Assembly (NCBI GenBank): GCA_947097375.1
Contig: CAMURE010000018.1
Coordinates: 1-10,520, forward strand
Reading direction: 5' to 3'
From: an uncultured Candidatus Saccharibacteria bacterium
Lineage (GTDB): Bacteria > Patescibacteria > Saccharimonadia > Saccharimonadales > Nanosynbacteraceae
DNA: 10,520 bases
Of the stretch, positions 1-4,763 are shown piece by piece. A program made the position numbers and the translations under genes. Numbering within the stretch: the first letter of the stretch is position 1; every line of letters begins with the position of its first letter. Below the pieces are notes generated by a model. That model had not been told where the DNA came from. It ran no database searches and worked only from the letters and a program-made list of their open reading frames with translations.

Positions 1-2
1 TT

Positions 3-515
3 CTCGCCAAGCAATTTGAGCCGAATTTCGAAGCCGTCGACCTCTTGCAGATGCATAATCGTAACTTCGTCATCAACATGGTCATCGGGGGAGAGAAGAC
101 CCCAGCCTTCTCCGCGCGCACCCTCGAACTCCCACCAAGCCAAGCCGACAACACACCGCACATCATCGAACATTCACGGCGCATGTACTCGCGGAGCCGG
201 GAGGACGTCGAGCGAGAAATTGCCACCGTCATCATGCCACCGCGCCCGCAAAAGCAGCCCAGCCAGCCACGCCCGCAAGCCGTCGCCGCAGCTGCACTAG
301 CGCAGCCCGCTCAGGCGGCCACTAGTCAACCGGCACAGGGAACCACGGTCACTAACACCCAACACCCCGCACCACAACCTGAACCCGTCGCACCCATCAC
401 AGACAGCGGCGAAGTCATCTTGCAAATCCGCGGCAACAGCGCATTTGAATCAGCAGCCACCGACAGTGCCACACCGAAAAAACGCCGACGACGACGGAAG
501 AAGAGTGTCGCATGA
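3..515 (+). CDS. C-terminal part of a VirD4/TraG-like type IV secretion ATPase (5' end outside window)
   Basis: The reading frame is open from the window edge (first full codon at position 3) to TGA at 513-515, so this is the 3' end of a longer gene; the first in-frame ATG at 45 lies inside the conserved block and is not the real start. The first ~50 residues (QFEPNF, DLLQMHNRNFVINM, GEKTPAFSARTLELPP) resemble, from memory of the family, the end of the ATPase domain in CPR VirD4/TraG-type coupling or HerA-like proteins, where this strand follows the motor core. Such proteins pump DNA or protein through a membrane channel using ATP; the Walker motifs would lie upstream and cannot be seen. After this block comes a low-complexity tail rich in Ala, Pro, Gln and Thr (about residues 85-130 counted from the ATG at 45), then a very basic end, KKRRRRRKK, close to the stop. 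The tail is probably disordered and could bind nucleic acid or acidic lipid. The family is likely; the exact substrate is unknown. Confidence 0.6.
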   Translation, partial: LAKQFEPNFEAVDLLQMHNRNFVINMVIGGEKTPAFSARTLELPPSQADNTPHIIEHSRRMYSRSREDVEREIATVIMPPRPQKQPSQPRPQAVAAAALAQPAQAATSQPAQGTTVTNTQHPAPQPEPVAPITDSGEVILQIRGNSAFESAATDSATPKKRRRRRKKSVA

Positions 516-576
516 TATACAATAACAATAATTAAGCCCCCTCGACAAAAATAGAAAACTTCTACACGGTAAAACA

Positions 577-591
577 ACTGTCAAAGACAGT
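577..591. terminator. weak hairpin downstream of the VirD4-like gene
   Basis: ACTGT, loop CAAAG, ACAGT, flanked by A-rich sequence on the left and ATAAAAA on the right. The stem is only 5 bp and there is no T-run on the plus strand, so it is a poor terminator for the upstream plus gene. It is the only candidate seen between 516 and the promoter at 608. Confidence 0.25.
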
Positions 592-607
592 ATAAAAACT
601 GTAACTA

Positions 608-636
608 TTCAAATTTTTATCTTTTATTGATATACT
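608..636 (+). promoter_or_regulatory. predicted sigma-70-type promoter with extended -10
   Basis: A -35-like TTCAAA (608-613), a 17-nt spacer and a -10 TATACT (631-636) preceded by TG at 628-629 give an extended -10 element. The predicted start of transcription, about 7 nt after the -10, falls at about 643, which is the first base of the long hairpin at 643-742. The downstream gene starts at 819, which would give a 5' leader of about 175 nt. AT-rich flanking sequence makes chance matches possible, but the spacing and the extended -10 are good. Confidence 0.6.
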
Positions 637-642
637 GAATTC

Positions 643-742
643 GTCTAGATCTGACTGGGTACCGCATGGTCTGGTTCACTTTGCAAATGAGCAACCATTG
701 TGCGATAAAGTGGACGCATGCGTTCCCTTGTCAGATCTAGAC
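643..742 (+). ncRNA. 100-nt imperfect hairpin: structured 5' leader or small RNA
   Basis: The outer arms GTCTAGATCTGAC (643-655) and GTCAGATCTAGAC (730-742) are perfect 13-bp inverted repeats. Pairing continues inward: 657-659 with 725-727 (GGG/CCC), 663-668 with 717-722 (CGCATG/CATGCG), 674-682 with 707-715 (9 bp, one G-U), 683-685 with 701-703, 686-689 with 696-699, loop AGCAAC at 690-695. The interior has small bulges only. A T6 run at 762-767 follows after the palindrome ACGGCCGT (752-759). The element lies exactly where the predicted transcript begins, so it would be the 5' end of the mRNA for the gene at 819, or a separate short RNA if transcription ends at the T-run. I recognise no known RNA family. 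Confidence 0.55.
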
Positions 743-818
743 AGTCAGCAAACGGCCGTCCTTTTTTATGACAGCTCAGCAGGCAATCTATATTATTAAT
801 AAAATCCTGAGGGGGATT

Positions 819-1451
819 ATGGGCAAAAACGAACAAAAGAAATCTGGGCTAGTCATAACAGGATTAGTTATGGGTATTATCGGGCTAGTGTTATCGGCAA
901 TCCCGATTATTAACAACTTCGCCGCAATACTTGGCGTGCTCGCTATATTTTTTGGCATAGTTGGCATTGTTCGCGCTAAGAAGCACGACGGCGCAGGCCA
1001 CGGAATGTCAATTGCCGTTTTAATCATAGGCTTAGTCTGCGTTGGCATCGTGCTAGCCAGTCAAGCGATGTACGGTAAAGCAATAAACGATGCTGGTAAA
1101 GCCATCCAGGATTCAGTGGATACATCGAGCGGCAAAAAGACTGATGAGCTGCTCAAAAACGATGTTAGTGTTGAGGTTGGCCAATTTTCAGCGACTACTG
1201 ATGCATATGGTATCAATAAAACCCTGTTAAGCGTTAAGGTTACAAATAAGAATGCCGAGACAAAATCATATACTGTTAAAATAGAGGCTGTAGATGCTAG
1301 CGGCACACGACTTGCAGAAGATACGATTTACGCTAACGACCTCAAAAGCAATGGGTCTGGATCATACGAAGCATTTAAATATGTAGAGGCTGGTAAAGTA
1401 GATAGTCTAAAAACCTCAACATTCAAGGTTTATTCTGTTGGTCAAAGTTAA
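819..1451 (+). CDS. small three-helix membrane protein, DUF4190-like N-terminus with an extracytoplasmic domain
   Basis: From ATG at 819 the protein has 210 residues. An AGGGGG Shine-Dalgarno at 810-815 sits just before this ATG and decides the start; the in-frame ATG at 768 directly follows the T6 run, lacks a ribosome site, and would add 17 residues unlike the family. Residues 1-10 are short and charged (KNEQKK); hydrophobic, glycine-rich helices lie at about 11-30, 34-51 and 63-83, with VRAKKHDGAGHGMSIA between the second and third, which is the pattern of DUF4190-type proteins. Residues from about 110 to 208 alternate polar and hydrophobic positions (LLSVKVTNKNAETKSYTVKI), suggesting a beta-sandwich of the FxLYD/DUF4352 kind exposed outside the membrane. 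It is followed by the shared terminator with the convergent gene at 1506-2426. No enzymatic motif is visible. A role in envelope sensing or adhesion would be a guess. Confidence 0.75.
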   Translation: MGKNEQKKSGLVITGLVMGIIGLVLSAIPIINNFAAILGVLAIFFGIVGIVRAKKHDGAGHGMSIAVLIIGLVCVGIVLASQAMYGKAINDAGKAIQDSVDTSSGKKTDELLKNDVSVEVGQFSATTDAYGINKTLLSVKVTNKNAETKSYTVKIEAVDASGTRLAEDTIYANDLKSNGSGSYEAFKYVEAGKVDSLKTSTFKVYSVGQS

Positions 1452-1473
1452 AGTTAAAATATAAAAACTATAC

Positions 1474-1511
1474 AAATAACTAAGCCAGATTAAAAGCTGG
1501 CTTAGTTATTT
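1474..1511. terminator. bidirectional intrinsic terminator shared by two convergent genes
   Basis: A perfect 15-bp inverted repeat: AAATAACTAAGCCAG (1474-1488), loop ATTAAAAG, CTGGCTTAGTTATTT (1497-1511). The GC core has A/T tails on both sides, so it gives a U-rich 3' flank in either direction. It starts 22 bp after the stop of the plus gene (1451) and its right arm contains the stop codon of the minus gene (1506-1508). Confidence 0.85.
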
Positions 1512-2426
1512 ATGCTTATCGCAAGCTATGCCGTCGCCGTCTCTATCAAGGTGCGGTGCATATCCAGGCTCACCCCGGCGCATGTGGCTATAACCAGCGG
1601 CGCGTGCCTCTTTGCAATTACGAAAATGAATTTCTGCCGGAGCTGGCTGCGGAGCGGCAGGAGTAGGGATAGCTTGACGAGGTGCAGGCTGCGGTCGCGC
1701 TTGCTGCTGTCGCTGCCGAGCTTTAGCTGCGGCAGCCGCTGCCTCTTCTTGCTTTTTCTTCTCCTCAGCGTCTCTCTTGGCTTTCTCGGCACGCTCTTTT
1801 TCTTCCTGCTTGGCTTTTTCTAATTTGGCAATACGTTCAGAGAATGGCGTACGTTTGCCGTCTGGTAATTTACCAATATCTGACTTGGCGCGAGATATAT
1901 TTTCATCACTCGATTGTTCTTCGGCTTTTTTGACTGATTCCTCGGTGCGCTTGAGAGCTTTTTCTAGCTCTTGCTTATCATAATCAGCTTTTGTCTGACG
2001 ATGAATCTTAATGGTCTTATCGCCGCGACGCTTACCGTCAACAACAGAGATAGAAATATCGCTATCACCCTCTTTGATGTCTTTAATTTCATACTTGACA
2101 CTACCAGCTGAGTCTTTACGATCATGAACCTCAATCTTATTTTCCGATATTTTTACTTCAGCAAACGAACTAATGCCCGATATTTTAGCGGATATCTCAC
2201 GCTTATTCGTATGATAATCAAGTTTAATGTTTTCATCCACATTGGAAATAATGATAGGAACATTGTCCTTCTCGAGGCGAGATTGTTCCATTGCATTGCT
2301 GATATGTCCTATAACGGCAAGGGTAACGACAACTCCGCCAAAGATAAGCCAGCCACGCTTTCGCTTTTTAACAGCGGGCTTACTCTTATTTTCCTGATCT
2401 GTTTGTTTAAAATTTTTTCTGACCAC
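1506..2426 (-). CDS. membrane-anchored coiled-coil protein with C-terminal Excalibur domain
   Basis: 306 residues from a GTG start (2424-2426) with AGGAG at 2433-2437, six bases upstream. Residues 1-24 are basic and cytoplasmic; one membrane helix follows at about 26-44 (GWLIFGGVVVTLAVIG). Residues 56-142 look like a beta-rich extracytoplasmic domain (VPIII, SAKISGISSFAEVKI, KTIKI). Residues 148-240 are a long charged helix rich in Lys, Glu, Arg and Ala, likely coiled coil, followed by a Pro/Ala/Gln hinge (241-265). The end, about 267-303, is an Excalibur domain: F-x-N-C271, then Y289, and the D294-x-D296-x-D298-G-x-x-C302 calcium-binding loop. Excalibur domains are found on secreted proteins of Gram-positive-type envelopes, often with nucleases; no nuclease domain is present here. 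The shape suggests a cell-surface or wall-spanning stalk with a calcium-stabilised tip. The function is not known. Confidence 0.85.
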   Translation of the reverse strand: MVRKNFKQTDQENKSKPAVKKRKRGWLIFGGVVVTLAVIGHISNAMEQSRLEKDNVPIIISNVDENIKLDYHTNKREISAKISGISSFAEVKISENKIEVHDRKDSAGSVKYEIKDIKEGDSDISISVVDGKRRGDKTIKIHRQTKADYDKQELEKALKRTEESVKKAEEQSSDENISRAKSDIGKLPDGKRTPFSERIAKLEKAKQEEKERAEKAKRDAEEKKKQEEAAAAAAKARQRQQQARPQPAPRQAIPTPAAPQPAPAEIHFRNCKEARAAGYSHMRRGEPGYAPHLDRDGDGIACDKHK

Positions 2427-2454
2427 TGATATCTCCTGTCAATTCAACATAGCA

Positions 2455-2463
2455 GGGAACTCA
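2455..2463 (+). repeat. 9-bp direct repeat, copy 1
   Basis: GGGAACTCA; the second copy is at 2566-2574. The two copies bracket the hairpin at 2488-2568, and the second copy overlaps its outer arm. It could be a target-site-duplication-like flank or a protein-binding repeat near the promoter of the Excalibur gene. Confidence 0.45.
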
Positions 2464-2487
2464 TTTGTCCCGTTATTACTTGGTACA

Positions 2488-2568
2488 CCCCTGATGGACG
2501 ACGACTTGCGGGGCGTTAGCAATCTAGAATCTGCTTACAGACACAAGTCCTATTAGTAATCCATCGGG
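2488..2568 (-). ncRNA. 81-nt imperfect hairpin in the 5' leader of the Excalibur gene
   Basis: Nested inverted repeats: CCC (2488-2490) with GGG (2566-2568), GATGGA (2493-2498) with TCCATC (2560-2565), GACTTG (2503-2508) with CAAGTC (2544-2549), GTTAGCA (2515-2521) with TGCTTAC (2532-2538, one mismatch), loop 2522-2531. On the minus strand it begins a few bases after the predicted transcription start at about 2574 and ends about 60 nt before the GTG at 2426. Pairing is looser than in the hairpin at 643-742, with internal loops of up to 10 nt. No known family recognised. Confidence 0.4.
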
Positions 2569-2574
2569 AACTCA
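2566..2574 (+). repeat. 9-bp direct repeat, copy 2
   Basis: GGGAACTCA, identical to 2455-2463 and 111 bp away. It coincides with the predicted minus-strand transcription start. Confidence 0.45.
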
Positions 2575-2580
2575 CCTATA

Positions 2581-2589
2581 AATATATCA
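2581..2589 (-). promoter_or_regulatory. predicted extended -10 promoter for the Excalibur gene
   Basis: Read on the minus strand, TGATATATT: TG at 2589-2588, A, then TATATT (2586-2581). No good -35 is seen at the usual distance, which is acceptable for extended -10 promoters. The start would be near 2574, giving a leader of about 150 nt that contains the 2488-2568 hairpin. The motif differs by one base from TGATATACT at 628-636. Confidence 0.45.
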
Positions 2590-2650
2590 TGAAATACATT
2601 AAACGTAACTTGGTTTCCAGTGATCCCGCCCCTAGCTAGCAAATGACGTA

Positions 2651-2688
2651 GAGCCGCCCATTGTCATAGAGCTTGACGATGGCCACTC
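2651..2688. other. inverted repeat / hairpin
   Basis: CCATTGTCA (2658-2666) pairs with TGACGATGG (2674-2682) over 9 bp with one wobble, loop TAGAGCT; outside it GAG (2651-2653) can pair with CTC (2686-2688) across a small internal loop. The wobble is T-G on the plus strand, so it forms slightly better in plus-strand RNA. No T-run follows. Confidence 0.4.
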
Positions 2689-2724
2689 ATAAATCGCCTT
2701 GACCACCAAAAGCACAGTTGCTCT

Positions 2725-2785
2725 TTGTTAGCTCAATTATGAGCAGCACAAGTATACTCCTACTCCTGCTGCAATTTAAGGCAGG
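2725..2785. other. two adjacent short hairpins
   Basis: First: TTGT (2725-2728) with ACAA (2748-2751) and GCTCA (2731-2735) with TGAGC (2740-2744), loop ATTA. Second: CCTGC (2765-2769) with GCAGG (2781-2785). Stems of this size arise often by chance; they are listed because they continue a run of hairpins starting at 2488. Confidence 0.25.
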
Positions 2786-2859
2786 CTAGTGGAATAGCGA
2801 AACTATCAAATGAAAAAACTCTATCCTTGTCATTAAAAAATCAATGCTTGAAAATGATA

Positions 2860-2875
2860 GAACAAAAAGCGAACT
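2860..2875 (+). repeat. 16-nt direct repeat, copy 1
   Basis: GAACAAAAAGCGAACT, itself containing GAAC twice at an 11-nt interval. An identical copy lies at 3749-3764. Between the two copies are 873 bp without a gene. Confidence 0.75.
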
Positions 2876-3341
2876 TGTTATATTGAGCTTTCAGCCCCCA
2901 AGATTCATGTATAAGCATGCACAGACTTTATTATAATAATTATTAGCAACACAATTAATTACTGGCAATAAACGAGAACAGAGACAGAAGCGCTCAATCA
3001 CCATAAAACATAAAACGCCGAGGTAATAAAACAAATCTAAGTTTTCAGTAAATTCCGCAAAACCGCATTTGGTAGATTTATCCGTCAATCACGGTAACAG
3101 CACGGGGCGTCCAGTAAAGGGCAGTCAAAACTAGACCAGACATTATATACAAAACAAAAAATATTATCGCGAAGAGACGATAGAGCATACGTCTTTTCGT
3201 AGATAATTTAATGTCGCACAAGGTAGCTTTTACGTATTATAGTTATTTCGATACGCTAGACTTCAAATATCCACACTTAATATACCCTTTATAACTTTTT
3301 TCGCCTAACACCTCTTGCGGCGGGGGATCTCCTCCGGGTTT

Positions 3342-3362
3342 TCACCGCACTACGGTGAGTGC
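3342..3362. other. two mutually exclusive small hairpins in the GC-rich island
   Basis: TCACCG (3342-3347) can pair with CGGTGA (3353-3358), or GCACT (3347-3351) with AGTGC (3358-3362); the two use the same bases. The island around them (about 3300-3630) is clearly richer in G+C than the flanking AT-rich sequence and also has GCATGG (3568-3573) opposite CCATGC (3594-3599). This would fit a structured RNA, but no family is recognised and no promoter can be assigned. Confidence 0.3.
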
Positions 3363-3692
3363 TAATACCAGGACACGTTCAAGCTACCATAAACAGAACG
3401 GGCCACACTAACCACTTTCGACTTTCAGCCGGGGGAGTTTGGGATGCCTCCAGCGCCAGCGTCGTCTCCGTCTCTCAAATAAATATCAAGCTAGGCCTTA
3501 CCAAACTAAACGTTGTTACAATCTAGGCGTAACTCGTAGACTTTTCCACATCACAAGGCACCACCCAGCATGGGCATATGCGCTTATACGAGACCATGCA
3601 CGACAAACACAGCATCCCGCTGGTTAAGCCTACAAACATTTGACTTTTTCCTATTTTATTCCCCTGCTCTATTTTTTCCACAAGCACCTTAT

Positions 3693-3721
3693 TTGATTTT
3701 TTGCTATTTTGATATTATAAC
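3693..3721 (+). promoter_or_regulatory. possible plus-strand promoter facing the end of ftsQ
   Basis: TTGATT (3693-3698), 17-nt spacer, TATAAC (3716-3721), predicted start near 3728. A transcript from it would run through the hairpin at 3764-3848 and then antisense to ftsQ. The region is AT-rich, so a chance match is quite possible. Confidence 0.3.
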
Positions 3722-3748
3722 TATGTTTTTCTTAATCCTCTGATAAAC

Positions 3749-3764
3749 GAACAAAAAGCGAACT
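3749..3764 (+). repeat. 16-nt direct repeat, copy 2
   Basis: GAACAAAAAGCGAACT, identical to 2860-2875. Its last base is the first base of the long inverted repeat at 3764-3848. Read on the minus strand it supplies the T5 run just after that hairpin, so it may be part of a terminator. Confidence 0.75.
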
Positions 3765-3848
3765 AGCGGAGTAATGGGCTCTGTCTCTACCCTGTTAGTG
3801 GTGCGGCCCCGTATAACCCGGTGAGACATAGATCACCCCTATCCGCTA
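3764..3848 (-). terminator. 85-nt inverted repeat overlapping the ftsQ stop; candidate terminator of the dcw operon
   Basis: TAGCGGA (3764-3770) pairs with TCCGCTA (3842-3848), which includes the ftsQ stop codon. Inside are GGG (3776-3778) with CCC (3836-3838), TGTCTC (3782-3787) with GAGACA (3823-3828), ACC (3789-3791) with GGT (3820-3822), GTTA (3794-3797) with TAAC (3814-3817) and a small tip at 3802-3813. On the minus strand the hairpin is followed by GTTCGCTTTTTGTTC, so it can act as a long-stemmed terminator after ftsQ. It could instead be a processing or stability element. Confidence 0.5.
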
Positions 3849-4763
3849 CTTATAAAACACTCGCTGATTGACGCGCACATCGATATATGCAGGAGCCGCG
3901 CCACTACTCTGGAAGAACGCCATAGCCTTGACCGCTTGTGCTACCTGCGCCGCTGCCTCCCTGTCGGTGGTCACTTTAATACTGTATGGACGGCCCTTGA
4001 TTGACAGAAGTGCCTGGCGGACGGTGTTTTGCGGCAGGATAATTTCCGTAACCTCTAGCTGGTGCTCACGAAAGCCGGCGACAGCTTGACCGAGAAAGCT
4101 AAGGAAATGGCGATTGATGACCTCCTGGCCGGCGGCGGTCGGTACGCCGCTCTGGTCTTTGACGATGACTGACGGCGAGCTCGCGTAGGTGGTCGAGAAC
4201 GTCACGCCTGCGTCGTCAACAAAATAGCTTTTATCACCAGAAGTCCACTGGACGACTGGCTGGCGAAAGGTAAGTTTGAGGCGCGGCCTAGCGAGCTGGT
4301 CGGCCTCAAGGCGAACCGTCTTGACCTCCGGGGCCTTCTCGAGGAAAAAACTAGCCAGCGACTGATGATTCAGCACAAACAGGAACCGCTCGGCCGGACG
4401 TACGCTAAGGTATTCATCGATGAGGCCACGGTAACGATCGGCCTCTTTGGCACTCGCTGCGTCTGGCGTTTGCACCGAAACCGTGACGGTACATTGCCAT
4501 GCGAGTAGACCAATGACGACAAGCACCAGCGCACTGCTGAGGAGGATAATCCACCGCATCCGGCGACGCCGAGATTTCGCATGCCGAACCGTGCGCTCTG
4601 AGGTCTCGACTGGCGAGGCGGTGTGGCGGGTATTCAGGTTGCGATTACGGCGATAGGCTGTTTCAAATGAGCTATCCTCGTTAATTAGCGCCGCTTGACG
4701 ACGAGCCGCAATTTCGCGACGTGTGGTCGGCGTAGATTTTGCCCGAGAAAAGGGTAATTTCAC
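3846..4763 (-). CDS. ftsQ: FtsQ/DivIB-type cell division protein
   Basis: 305 residues with the FtsQ layout: a long basic cytoplasmic N-terminus (1-69, ending in KSRRRRMRW), one membrane helix (about 70-90), a POTRA-like part (about 93-165) and a beta domain ending in YIDVRVNQRVFYK, the usual closing strand of FtsQ/DivIB where Y-x-D-[LV]-R is conserved. FtsQ is a bitopic scaffold of the divisome that binds FtsB/FtsL and helps control septal peptidoglycan synthesis. The start is GTG at 4761-4763, overlapping the murG TGA by 4 nt (4760-4763), with GGGGAGG at 4769-4775 as ribosome site; this implies translational coupling. In many bacteria murC, murB or ddl stand between murG and ftsQ; here they do not. 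The gene is last in the run and ends inside a large inverted repeat. Confidence 0.8.
   Translation of the reverse strand: MKLPFSRAKSTPTTRREIAARRQAALINEDSSFETAYRRNRNLNTRHTASPVETSERTVRHAKSRRRRMRWIILLSSALVLVVIGLLAWQCTVTVSVQTPDAASAKEADRYRGLIDEYLSVRPAERFLFVLNHQSLASFFLEKAPEVKTVRLEADQLARPRLKLTFRQPVVQWTSGDKSYFVDDAGVTFSTTYASSPSVIVKDQSGVPTAAGQEVINRHFLSFLGQAVAGFREHQLEVTEIILPQNTVRQALLSIKGRPYSIKVTTDREAAAQVAQAVKAMAFFQSSGAAPAYIDVRVNQRVFYK

Larger units (their letters stand above)
2438..3845. other. 1.4-kb region with no convincing protein gene
   Basis: All six frames are broken by frequent stops; the longest open stretches are 62-65 codons with no ribosome site or recognisable motif. Contents seen: the promoter/hairpin unit near 2488-2589; further short hairpins at 2651-2688, 2725-2751 and 2765-2785; an AT-rich part about 2800-3300; a GC-richer island about 3300-3630 with several inverted repeats; a pyrimidine-rich part about 3636-3745; a 16-nt direct repeat at 2860 and 3749; and a hairpin over the end of ftsQ. 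I looked for tRNA, tmRNA, RNase P and SRP RNA signatures and found none. A non-coding gap this long is unusual in a small, dense genome of this kind. Confidence 0.7.

Noticed and set aside
768..818. Upstream ATG that would extend the membrane protein by 17 residues
   Set aside because: It directly follows a T6 run without a ribosome site, while ATG at 819 has AGGGGG.
645..836. 63-codon minus-strand open frame over the hairpin
   Set aside because: It is a shadow of the inverted repeat and leader; no support as a gene.
2891..3088. 65-codon minus-strand open frame in the AT-rich part
   Set aside because: No motif, rich in Cys and Tyr from AT-rich codons, no clear ribosome site.
3303..3309. GCCTAAC, matching the RYYYAAC core of an integron attC site
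   Set aside because: No partner GTTRRRY within a normal attC length; the nearest, GTTAAGC, is about 310 bp away, and there is no integrase in the window.
3315..3335. Resemblance to the 3' end of 16S rRNA (TTGCGGC then GGATCTCCTCC)
   Set aside because: Only a short chance similarity; flanking sequence has no other 16S helices.
3439..3627. 62-codon plus-strand open frame in the GC-rich island
   Set aside because: No ribosome site, odd composition (many Arg, His, Gln), no recognisable motif; GC-rich sequence gives fewer stops by chance.
2438..3845. CRISPR array or tandem repeats in the gap
   Set aside because: Only one exact repeat pair of 16 nt, 889 bp apart; no regularly spaced repeats.
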